A DNA stretch of 57,389 nucleotides from Bacillota bacterium (lineage in GTDB: Bacteria > Bacillota > UBA4882 > UBA8346), in NCBI GenBank assembly GCA_023429995.1, contig JAEZCE010000095.1, positions 1 through 57,389 on the forward strand, given 5' to 3'. Under the pieces are notes generated by a model. The model ran no database searches. It saw only the letters and a program-made list of their open reading frames with translations, and was not told where the DNA came from. The stretch's first letter is position 1. Every line of letters begins with the position of its first letter. A program made the translations under genes and the position numbers. Shown in pieces: positions 49,886-57,389 of the stretch.

Positions 49886-51409
49886 TCATTGACGTTCACC
49901 CCGCTTAACTCCAGCCATCATCAAACCGACTTCATTTTCATCGGTCGCCGCGGCCTCCACAATATCGATGAGTTCACCATTATTAATGACAGCGATTCGA
50001 TCCGACAAATCAAGTATTTCATCCAGTTCCAATGAAATCAATAAAACCGCCTTGCCGCGATCCCGTTGTTCGACAATCCGTTTGTGAATATACTCGATAG
50101 CCCCGACATCAAGGCCCCTGGTTGGCTGAACCGCAATTAATATTTCGGGATTTAAATCAATCTCCCGCCCTACAATAGCTTTTTGCTGATTTCCACCCGA
50201 CAGCGAACGGGCCATCGCTGCCGGACCCTCTCCGGCGCGCACATCAAAATCTCCCATAACCTGTTGGGCGTGTTGATGAATGATATCCCGGTGAAGCAAA
50301 CCGTTTTTAGAAAACGGAGTTCGGTGGAAAGATTTTAAAACCAGGTTATCTTCGACTGTGAAATCCAAAACCAGCCCGTGTTTATGCCGGTCCTCGGGAA
50401 TCGAAGCCATACCCGCCTCAATTCGACCTCTTACCGGAGTTTCCGTAATATCCCTATCCCGTAAATACACCCGGCCGGAATCAACTTTCCGCAGACCGGT
50501 CAAAGCCTCAATCAATTCAGCTTGTCCATTTCCCTCCACCCCGGCGATTCCTACAATCTCCCCGGAGTGGACTTCCAGCGAGAAATTCTTTAATCCTTTA
50601 ACCTTCCGGTTATTGAGGACTGTTACGTTTTCCATCCGCAAAATGACTTCTCCCGGATTGGAAGGCCCTTTGACAACGGTGAAGGATACCTCGCGGCCCA
50701 CCATCATTTCAGCCATTTTTGCTTCCGATGTGGACGCCACTTCGACGGTTCCAATCAATTTCCCACGCCGGATGACCGTGCAGCGGTCGGCAATCGCTTT
50801 GATTTCTCTTAATTTATGGGTAATTAATATAATCGATTTCCCCTCGGCAATCAGATTCCGCATGATTTTCATCAATTCTTGAATTTCCTGAGGGGTCAAC
50901 ACCGAGGTCGGTTCGTCAAAAATCAATACTTCGGCATTTCGATAAAGCATTTTTAAAATCTCGACCCGTTGTTGCATACCGACGCTGACATCTTCGATTT
51001 TGGCATAAGGGTCAACGTTGAGCCCGTATTTTTCGGAAAGCTCCGCAATCCGCTTGGCCGCTGAACGAATATCAACAACCACCCCTTTTTTGGGTTCAAG
51101 TCCCAGGATGATGTTTTCCGTGATGGTAAAGTTATGAACCAGTTTGAAATGTTGATGAACCATTCCAATTCCAAGTCCATTGGCGACATTGGGATCCGTA
51201 ATCCTTACTTCCGCGCCCCGGATCTTGATGGTCCCCCGTTCCGGTTGATAAAGACCAAAAAGGATGCTCATCAAAGTTGACTTCCCGGCGCCATTCTCGC
51301 CGAGAAGGGCCAAAATTTCCCCCTGTTTCAATTGAATGGTAATATCATCATTGGCGATAATGCCGGGGAACTCCTTGCGAATATTCAACATTTCCACTAC
51401 ATAATCCAT
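49886..51409 (-). CDS. nupO: Nucleoside ABC transporter ATPase, two-domain (NupO-like)
   Basis: A 507-residue protein with two ATPase cassettes. The first has Walker A GENGAGKST (about 38-46), signature VSVGMQQRVEILK and Walker B LIFDEPTSVL. The second has a degenerate Walker A GVEGNGQAEL (about 284-293), signature LSGGNQQKAIVGREI and a Walker B with IAVQPTRGLD, the usual asymmetry in sugar and nucleoside importers of this class. ATG 51409 follows AGGGGATGGAATA. A terminator-like hairpin separates it from bmp upstream, so it may be expressed less than the binding protein. Confidence 0.94.
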   Translation of the reverse strand: MDYVVEMLNIRKEFPGIIANDDITIQLKQGEILALLGENGAGKSTLMSILFGLYQPERGTIKIRGAEVRITDPNVANGLGIGMVHQHFKLVHNFTITENIILGLEPKKGVVVDIRSAAKRIAELSEKYGLNVDPYAKIEDVSVGMQQRVEILKMLYRNAEVLIFDEPTSVLTPQEIQELMKIMRNLIAEGKSIILITHKLREIKAIADRCTVIRRGKLIGTVEVASTSEAKMAEMMVGREVSFTVVKGPSNPGEVILRMENVTVLNNRKVKGLKNFSLEVHSGEIVGIAGVEGNGQAELIEALTGLRKVDSGRVYLRDRDITETPVRGRIEAGMASIPEDRHKHGLVLDFTVEDNLVLKSFHRTPFSKNGLLHRDIIHQHAQQVMGDFDVRAGEGPAAMARSLSGGNQQKAIVGREIDLNPEILIAVQPTRGLDVGAIEYIHKRIVEQRDRGKAVLLISLELDEILDLSDRIAVINNGELIDIVEAAATDENEVGLMMAGVKRGERQ

Positions 51410-51536
51410 TATTCCATCCCCTTTTTTGGTGGAAATTTGTAACATTTGATATGCTAATATGTATTATAATACATCTTTTGGGGATTATCGCATCATTAAT
51501 ATTGGAAAGATATTAAAAATGTTGCCTGACCTATTT

Positions 51537-51568
51537 AAAAAAAAAAGAGGCGGCATAAACCCCCTCTT
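51537..51568 (-). terminator. Terminator-like hairpin between bmp and the ATPase gene
   Basis: On the minus strand AAGAGG (51568-51563) pairs with CCTCTT (51550-51545), followed by a run of about eight more Ts. It would end or thin out transcription after the binding-protein gene. Confidence 0.75.
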
Positions 51569-51586
51569 CTTCCCTAAAAACCTTCA

Positions 51587-52645
51587 TTATTTAATCAAAT
51601 TTCCTTTTTGGTCGGAAACTTTAATTGAACCGGCTTTCAATTGTTTATACACAGCCGCCACTTTATTTTGAACCTCGGCGGAAAGATTGGGGTTTTTAAC
51701 CGGAATCCCTACGCCATCATTCTTCGCATTGAAAATAAGGGTTTGTCCGCCGGGGAATTTGTTGCTCTTAGCGGCCTTCACCATATCAAAAGCAGCCTCA
51801 TCGATTTTTTTCATGGCCGAGGTAAGGATGATTGACTTGGCGCCCTCATAAATACCATCTGCATATTGATCGACGTCAACGCCGACAACCCAGACTTCTT
51901 TTCCGGCTTTAACTCTTGATTTGGCTTCATTGATACCGCCGATACCAACGCCACCGGCTGCGCAGAAAATCGCTTTTACGCCTCGGTCATACATCTGGGC
52001 TGCCAGCTGTTGACCGGCGGCAACATCATTAAATGTTCCCTGATAAATAACATTTTCCTGTTTAATGGTAATCTTGGTGCCCAATTTGGCATTGGCATAG
52101 GCAACACCTTGTTGGAAACCCCAGTTATATTTTTGGACCGGAGGAATTTCCATACCGCCGATGAATCCTACATCACCGGTTTTTAATTGCAATGCCGTGG
52201 CTACACCGCCTACAAAACCCGATTCATGCTCGGCAAAGAAAATGGAAACCGTATTGGGCTTCACGACTGCTTTGCCGTCGCCTTTGTGAGGAGCGCCGTC
52301 AATGAGAACAAACTTAGCATCTTTGTATTTGTCTTGAGCTTGAAAAATAGCGGTTTCAAACTTGAATCCGGGACAAACAACCATCTTGTACCCGGCATCC
52401 ACCAAGTTGCCGATTTCTTTTAAATAGTCGGCTTCAGTCGTACCGCTCGGTTTTAGATACTTGGTGTCTAATTTTAATACCTTGCCCGCCTTGACAACGC
52501 CTTCCCAGGTTCCCTGATTGAATGACTTGTCATCGATTGTTCCGGAATCGGTAACCATACCCACTTTCAAGTTACTGGCGCTGACCAGGGATATAGAAAG
52601 CGCAAGCAATAAAACTGCGGTAAACAGAAAATGAAGCTTTTTCAT
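51587..52645 (-). CDS. BMP-family substrate-binding protein (nucleoside)
   Basis: A 352-residue exported binding protein of the basic membrane protein (BMP/PnrA/NupN) family. The signal peptide (about 1-23) ends SLVSAS, with no lipobox Cys; most Gram-positive relatives are lipoproteins, so this one is probably free in a periplasm, in line with a diderm cell. VGMVTDSGTIDDKSFNQGTW (about 28-47) is the family's ligand-binding start; FIGGMEIPPVQKYNWGFQQG and the GVDVDQY segment match too. GGAGTG precedes the ATG. It feeds the NupO-P-Q transporter encoded downstream on the same strand. Confidence 0.93.
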   Translation of the reverse strand: MKKLHFLFTAVLLLALSISLVSASNLKVGMVTDSGTIDDKSFNQGTWEGVVKAGKVLKLDTKYLKPSGTTEADYLKEIGNLVDAGYKMVVCPGFKFETAIFQAQDKYKDAKFVLIDGAPHKGDGKAVVKPNTVSIFFAEHESGFVGGVATALQLKTGDVGFIGGMEIPPVQKYNWGFQQGVAYANAKLGTKITIKQENVIYQGTFNDVAAGQQLAAQMYDRGVKAIFCAAGGVGIGGINEAKSRVKAGKEVWVVGVDVDQYADGIYEGAKSIILTSAMKKIDEAAFDMVKAAKSNKFPGGQTLIFNAKNDGVGIPVKNPNLSAEVQNKVAAVYKQLKAGSIKVSDQKGNLIK

Positions 52646-52839
52646 TGAAACGTAAACACTCCTTTACAAATATAGTAGTTTAAAATTTCGCGTTAAGTTG
52701 AAGGTTTCCTCTATGGGAAAATATTAATTTTGTGTAATAAATATTACTGATTACCTCGTGTTTTCGGACATAAATCTTACACGATGTATAAATATACGGA
52801 AAAGTTGTTCCGGCAGACTTTTCAGACCCCTATTGCGGA

Positions 52840-53547
52840 TTAGTAATCCCCTTCCACCCGGTTTTGAGCGTTGTGAGTCACAATGGCAATCCCGGAACTG
52901 GCGCCGATACGATTGGCGCCGGCTTGAATCATGGCCATGGCCGTTTCATAATCGTGAATCCCCCCGGAAGCCTTTACTCCCATTTTTGGGCCGACGGTTT
53001 CCCTCATCAGGCGGATATCCTCGACAGTTGCCCCGCCGGACCCAAATCCGGTCGAGGTTTTCACAAAGTCTGCGCCGGCATCCTTACAGAGCTCACAGGC
53101 TTTTACCTTCTCACTGTCGGTCAACAGGCAAGTTTCCAGGATAACTTTAACCACGGTGCTTCGTTTTACGGCATGAGCCACACATTGGATATCATGCTGA
53201 ACCACATCATATTGGCCGGATTTTAAGGCGCCGATATTGATGACCATATCAACCTCAGTCGCCCCGTTGCGGACCGCTTCCCGGGCCTCGTCGGCTTTGG
53301 CCTCCGAAGTAATCGCCCCCAGGGGAAAACCAATCACCGTACAAATATTAACCGGCGATCCTTTCAGCAACATGGAGCTTAAAGGAACCCAAAAAGGATT
53401 GACGCAAACCGATTTAAACTCATATCGCAAAGCTTCCTGGCACAATTTGGTAATCTGTTCGGCGGTTGCTTGGGGTTTGAGCAGCGTATGATCGATCATT
53501 GCCGCTAATTCGCGATTAAATCCAGGATTGACTTCATTTTTCATCAT
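52840..53547 (-). CDS. deoC: Deoxyribose-phosphate aldolase
   Basis: A 235-residue TIM-barrel aldolase that cleaves 2-deoxyribose 5-phosphate to glyceraldehyde 3-phosphate and acetaldehyde. IDHTLLKPQAT (about 17-27), CVNPFWV, VIGFPLG, VDMVINIGALKSG (about 98-110) and DFVKTSTGFG with the Schiff-base Lys, then VKASGGIHDY, are all in place. GGAGG lies upstream of two adjacent ATGs (53547, 53544). It precedes the nucleoside importer on the same strand, 194 bases away, and so fits in catabolism of imported deoxynucleosides. Confidence 0.96.
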   Translation of the reverse strand: MMKNEVNPGFNRELAAMIDHTLLKPQATAEQITKLCQEALRYEFKSVCVNPFWVPLSSMLLKGSPVNICTVIGFPLGAITSEAKADEAREAVRNGATEVDMVINIGALKSGQYDVVQHDIQCVAHAVKRSTVVKVILETCLLTDSEKVKACELCKDAGADFVKTSTGFGSGGATVEDIRLMRETVGPKMGVKASGGIHDYETAMAMIQAGANRIGASSGIAIVTHNAQNRVEGDY

Positions 53548-53795
53548 AGAACCTCCCTATCTAGAATACAGTCGATTACCCTCCTAAATTCTGCATTATT
53601 CCAATTTTTCCTTTGTTTGAAAGTTCATAAAACCCGATAACTATCTTCCAATTGCCTTTTAAAATATTTCTTTAACAAGGATTTGAGGATTCCATAAAAA
53701 GGAAAATGCTTCATGGGCGCGAATGATATTCTTATCACTTCCAAAGCTAAAAAATTTGGAAATCCAAATCAAAAACTATAAGGGGGTAAATAATA

Positions 53796-56700
53796 GTGCG
53801 TTTCACTCAAATAAAGACTCGCTTTTTGTTGGGAACAATTTTGGTTTTCAGCCTTTGGATACCGGTTATGACCGGATACTTAGCCGCAACCGTTCAGGCG
53901 GAGGCAAGCCCGAAGGTATTTGATTTCATTGAAATTACCGATTTTCATGGTTACTTGCAAAACTCTGGCAAATTGAAGGACGGAACTCCGATCACCCAGC
54001 AAAGAGCGGCAGTTCTTGCAGAACAAATCAAAACCATCCGGAAAGCAAATCCCAATACCGTTTTGTTATCCGGCGGCGATATGTTTCAGGGCACTCCTTT
54101 GTCCAATGTTTTAAAAGGGCGGCCCGTGATCGATTTCATGAAAAATCTTCATTTCGACGCCATGGCGCTCGGCAATCACGAATACGATTGGGGCATCGAA
54201 AGCGTAATCAACCCCAAGTCCGCCACCTTAAAAAACACTACGATACCGGTGCTGGCAGCCAACGTCTATGATAAAACCACCGGAAAACCCGCGCAATATG
54301 TCAAACCCTATGTGTTGCTGGAAAGAGGAGGAGTTAAAATCGGCATCATCGGTGTCGTTGACCATACCGATTTTCCTTCCATTATTATGCCAACCCTGAT
54401 TAAAAATGTTGATTTCAAAGACCCGGTCCCGATTGTCAATAAACTGGCCGCTGAATTACGTAGAAAAGGCGCCCAAATTGTGGTTGTTTTAGCCCATATG
54501 GGGGCGGAAACCAATCCAAGCTCCGGTGTTACGGCCGGTTCCTTAACCGCCTTTGCCGCTAAAGTATCCGGAGTTGATGCAATCTTTGGAGGTCACACCC
54601 ACACCATCGTCACCACCCGGGTTAACCAAATCCCGGTCGGGATTGCCGGATTATACAGTCAAGGTTTCCTGGATTTGAAAATCACCGTCAACGCCAATGG
54701 CCAAGTAATCCCCGGCGATATGGCCTATACGGACATTTCCGGTTTATACAATACTTCCAATCCCCATTGCGATCCTCAGGCGCAACAAATTGTCAATCAG
54801 GCGGTTTCCGCCGTGGGAGCGGAATTTAGCAAAAAAATCGGTGCGGCAGCCATTGATTTAACCCGTTCCCAAAATGTCAAACCGTTTAGCGATTCTATTT
54901 TAGGTAACTGGACGGCTGATGTGACCCGGCAAACGGTTCATGCGGATTTCGGAGTTGTTAATAACGGCGGCCTGCGCTGTGATATCCCAAAAGGCGATAT
55001 TACAGTCGGCGCCATGTACCAATTTATGCCTTTTGATAATACGATTGTCACTGTTAAAATGAGCCCCGCCCAGATTAAAGTGCTGCTGGAACAGGCTGTC
55101 CAGGATAATGGCAAGGGTATCCAAATATCCGGCTTTTCCTTTGTTTATGACCCCAACCGGCCCTCCATGCAACGGGTGGTCAGCATCTCCAAAACCAGTG
55201 GCGAACCGCTGGACCACAATGGGCTTTATCTGGTTGCCACCAATAACTTTATGGCTGCTGGCGGCGATGGTTTTCTGGAGTTTACCAACCCGGCGGTAGC
55301 CAAAACCTACACCGATAGTTATAAAGTAGCCAGAGATGTCTATATCGAAGCAATCAAAGCCCAGGGTAATGTGAGTGCAACCGCCGATGGGCGAATCGCT
55401 CCGATTCAACAGGCTAATGCCAATACCATCACCGTTCTGGCAACCTCCGATATTCACGGTAATATCGAAGCATGGGATTACGCCACCGCAAAGCCGGCCA
55501 ACTGGGGTCTTGTCAAGGTAGCCTCTTATGTATCCAAAGTCCGGGCCGCCAATCCCAGGACCATCCTGATCGATAACGGCGATACCATTCAGGGTACTCC
55601 TCTTTCTTATTATTATGACAAGATTGACACCCAGTCGGAATATCCCCTGATCAAAGTGATGGGGGCCATGAAATATGACGCCTGGGTCCTGGGTAATCAT
55701 GAGTTCAATTACGGCCTGGAGGTTTTGAACCGGATCATCGGCGATGCCAAAAAAGAAAATATCCCGGTTCTTTCCGGGAATACCTACCGCCAGGATGGTT
55801 CGAATTTCGCCGGAAACATCCTGATCAAAACCTTTGATACTCCCAAAGGGCCCGTTAAAATCGGAATCTTGGGACTAACCACCAAAGAAATACCATCCTG
55901 GGAAGATGGAGCCCATTATCAAGGATTGCATTTTAACGACCTGGTGGCCGAAGCTGGCCAATGGATCCCGAAAATGAAAGCCGGCGGCGTTGATATCGTC
56001 ATCGTTTCCATGCACTCCGGCGAAGAGAGCGCCGCCGATACCATTCCGGAAAACCAGGTCAAAGCCTTGGCCACTACGGTGAACGGTATCGACGCCATTA
56101 TTGCGGGCCACGTCCATGCCAACATCAGTGAACATGCTTACACCAATCCCGCCGGTCAAAAAGTGATTGTCACCGAGCCGGGCAAGTGGGGACAATTTGT
56201 CTCCCAAATTGATTTCGTCATCGATAAAAATACCGAGGGTCAATGGATTATTAACAACAAGTCGAGCAAGACCATTGCCATGGATGCTTCCATCGCAGCC
56301 GATCCGGCCATCACCGAACTGGCCAAGCCCTATCATCAGGCAACCCTGGCCTATATCGGAACTAAAATCGGAACCGCCAAGGGAGATTTTTTAGGCACGG
56401 AGCAATTAACCAAAGAAACCGCCTTGATGGACTTAATCAATAAAGTCCAGAAATATTATGCCAAGACCGATTTATCCATCGCCGCCCCTTTAAGCAATTC
56501 GGCCCGGATTTTAAAAGGCGCCATCACCATCCAGGACCTGATGGCGGTTTATGTTTATGAAAACTATTTATACGGCATTAAAATCACCGGTAAACAGCTA
56601 AAGGACTGGATGGAGTGGTCGGTTCGCTACTATGCCGGAGTAAACACCCCTCATGATCCCCTCACCAAAGACCCAGCGTTGAATATCCCCGATTACAACC

Positions 56701-57071
56701 TGGACCAGTTATTCGGAGCCACCTATACGGTTGATCTTACAAAGCCTGCCGGACAGAGGATCCAAAACCTGCAAGTCAACCATAAACCGGTCCGGGACAA
56801 CGACACCTTTACGGTGGCTATTAATAATTACCGTTATAACGGCGGAGGCGGTTTCATGAAAGCTGCCGGCATCAAGGACCCCGAGGTGATCTTCGATTCG
56901 GCCAAAGCCTTTGGCGATGACGGTCAAATCCGCAACTTGATGATCAACTACATCCGGGAGCAAAAAACCATCGAACCGACCGTGGAGCCGGATTGGCAAA
57001 TCTCGACCAGCCCCGTATTGGAAAAAAATCAGACGATGAATGGGCGTATTCCAATAAAGCCCGCGGCATAA
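53796..57071 (+). CDS. Secreted double 5'-nucleotidase/cyclic phosphodiesterase
   Basis: A 1091-residue exported protein with two complete UshA/CpdB-type units. Unit 1: metallophosphatase (IEITDFHGYL about 46-55, LSGGDMFQG, LGNHEYDWG, GGHTHTIV) and 5'-nucleotidase C-domain (NNGGLRCDIPKGD about 388-400). Unit 2: metallophosphatase (LATSDIHGN about 549-557, DNGDTIQG, LGNHEFNYG, AGHVHANI) and a second C-domain (about 850-1060, YLYGIKITGKQL). Signal peptide about 1-35. No LPXTG-type anchor at the end (GRIPIKPAA). GTG start with AAGGGGG upstream. It should strip phosphate from extracellular nucleotides; divergent from deoC. Confidence 0.93.
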   Translation: MRFTQIKTRFLLGTILVFSLWIPVMTGYLAATVQAEASPKVFDFIEITDFHGYLQNSGKLKDGTPITQQRAAVLAEQIKTIRKANPNTVLLSGGDMFQGTPLSNVLKGRPVIDFMKNLHFDAMALGNHEYDWGIESVINPKSATLKNTTIPVLAANVYDKTTGKPAQYVKPYVLLERGGVKIGIIGVVDHTDFPSIIMPTLIKNVDFKDPVPIVNKLAAELRRKGAQIVVVLAHMGAETNPSSGVTAGSLTAFAAKVSGVDAIFGGHTHTIVTTRVNQIPVGIAGLYSQGFLDLKITVNANGQVIPGDMAYTDISGLYNTSNPHCDPQAQQIVNQAVSAVGAEFSKKIGAAAIDLTRSQNVKPFSDSILGNWTADVTRQTVHADFGVVNNGGLRCDIPKGDITVGAMYQFMPFDNTIVTVKMSPAQIKVLLEQAVQDNGKGIQISGFSFVYDPNRPSMQRVVSISKTSGEPLDHNGLYLVATNNFMAAGGDGFLEFTNPAVAKTYTDSYKVARDVYIEAIKAQGNVSATADGRIAPIQQANANTITVLATSDIHGNIEAWDYATAKPANWGLVKVASYVSKVRAANPRTILIDNGDTIQGTPLSYYYDKIDTQSEYPLIKVMGAMKYDAWVLGNHEFNYGLEVLNRIIGDAKKENIPVLSGNTYRQDGSNFAGNILIKTFDTPKGPVKIGILGLTTKEIPSWEDGAHYQGLHFNDLVAEAGQWIPKMKAGGVDIVIVSMHSGEESAADTIPENQVKALATTVNGIDAIIAGHVHANISEHAYTNPAGQKVIVTEPGKWGQFVSQIDFVIDKNTEGQWIINNKSSKTIAMDASIAADPAITELAKPYHQATLAYIGTKIGTAKGDFLGTEQLTKETALMDLINKVQKYYAKTDLSIAAPLSNSARILKGAITIQDLMAVYVYENYLYGIKITGKQLKDWMEWSVRYYAGVNTPHDPLTKDPALNIPDYNLDQLFGATYTVDLTKPAGQRIQNLQVNHKPVRDNDTFTVAINNYRYNGGGGFMKAAGIKDPEVIFDSAKAFGDDGQIRNLMINYIREQKTIEPTVEPDWQISTSPVLEKNQTMNGRIPIKPAA

Positions 57072-57080
57072 TCCGTCAAT

Positions 57081-57120
57081 TTGTAGCCGGTGAGCCCCTG
57101 TTTTTGCGAACCGGCTACAA
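57081..57120 (+). terminator. Hairpin after the nucleotidase gene
   Basis: TTGTAGCCGGT (57081-57091) pairs perfectly with ACCGGCTACAA (57110-57120) around 18 bases, nine bases after the stop. No T-run follows directly, so it is either a weak terminator or a message-stabilising hairpin. Confidence 0.5.
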
Positions 57121-57126
57121 TCATTT

Positions 57127-57389
57127 CATTTCACCAAACCTTTTTTTCATTTCTTCCTTGGATGATTGCATTTCTCCAAACCTTTTTTCCGTTTCTCCCT
57201 TGGATGATTGCATTTCTCCAAACCTTTTTTCCGTTTCTCACTTGGGTGATTGCATTTCTCCAAACCTTTTTTCCGTTTCTCCCTTGGGTGATTGCATTTC
57301 TCCAAACCTTTTTTACGTTTCTCCCTTGGGTGATTGCATTTCTCCATTCCGTTTTTTAATTTCTCCCTTGGATGATTGAATTTATCCAA
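57127..57389. repeat. 42-bp tandem repeat, six copies, running off the window
   Basis: Units start at 57127, 57169, 57211, 57253, 57295 and 57337, with a partial one from 57379. Each begins CATTTCTCC, contains AAACCTTTTTTCCGTTTCTC and ends GATGATTG; each splits into two 21-base halves that share TTTCTCC. Units 2-5 are nearly identical. The array is open in several frames because 42 is a multiple of three (minus strand: NHPREKRKKGLEKC), but I see no start with a ribosome binding site. Confidence 0.92.

Noticed and set aside
52646..52839. Purine riboswitch ahead of the BMP gene
   Set aside because: Nucleoside transporters often have one, so I looked, but the conserved purine aptamer loops are not present on the minus strand.
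57090..57389. Three overlapping frames in the 42-bp array
   Set aside because: All are open for the same arithmetic reason. The plus-strand frames are hydrophobic repeats without a start signal. The array leaves the window, so a gene beyond the edge cannot be ruled out.

Overview
The window looks like chromosomal DNA of a diderm member of the Bacillota (Firmicutes), perhaps of the Limnochordia/Hydrogenispora kind. Gene content and ribosome binding sites (strong GGAGG, frequent TTG/GTG starts) are Firmicutes-like: hflX, coaX, degV, a BMP/Nup nucleoside ABC system, DUF2087 proteins. Yet there is also a TolC-type outer-membrane factor, a MacA-like adaptor and a signal-peptide protein ending in a beta-barrel-like C-terminal Phe, all of which imply an outer membrane. 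This placement is inference; no rRNA or marker-gene comparison was possible.

Layout. 0.2-8.0 kb (minus): housekeeping genes: a 'quinate 5-dehydrogenase'-labelled protein, dusB, hflX, coaX, a Nif3-like protein, a YhcH-family protein and an aconitase-family hydratase. 8.4-15.2 kb (plus): a MacAB-TolC-like efflux operon ending in its own response regulator and sensor kinase. 15.4-21.7 kb (plus): two tandem paralogous SWIM-SNF2 helicases, followed by a small outer-membrane-like protein. 22.5-25.3 kb: a decayed accessory zone with a truncated palindromic-ended repeat joined to an XRE regulator, a CRISPR-repeat-like 30-mer, a RAYT transposase with its REP-type palindromes, and about 450 bp of 21-nt degenerate repeats crowded with GATC sites. 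25.4-27.4 kb: small genes and an AbrB-type protein. 27.6-36.2 kb (plus): an eight-gene MoxR/Bat (aerotolerance-type) operon. 36.2-38.2 kb: a second, full copy of the repeat element, degV behind a structured leader, a frameshifted MBL-fold pseudogene, and a tRNA-Lys/tRNA-Glu unit. 38.2-47.6 kb: purA, a LysR regulator with a large palindrome, an EnvC-like M23 peptidase, an unusual ABC exporter, a PHP protein, a GIY-YIG protein and two DUF2087 proteins. 47.8-57.1 kb: nucleoside salvage. 57.1 kb to the end: 42-bp tandem repeats running off the window edge.

How genes work together. The 8.4-15.2 kb operon encodes a full tripartite exporter plus its probable sensor. The Bat operon links a MoxR ATPase to DUF58, two VWA proteins, TPR proteins and BatD, a module thought to act at the envelope. 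The last third forms a nucleotide salvage route: a secreted double-domain nucleotidase releases nucleosides, the BMP/Nup ABC system imports them, DeoC breaks down deoxyribose phosphate, and PurA works in adenylate synthesis.

The strongest oddities are the degV leader that can bury its own ribosome binding site, the repeat element that supplied the 5' end of an XRE gene, the RAYT gene carrying its own REP-like palindrome, and the 21/42-nt periodic arrays. None is proven to be a new system from sequence alone.
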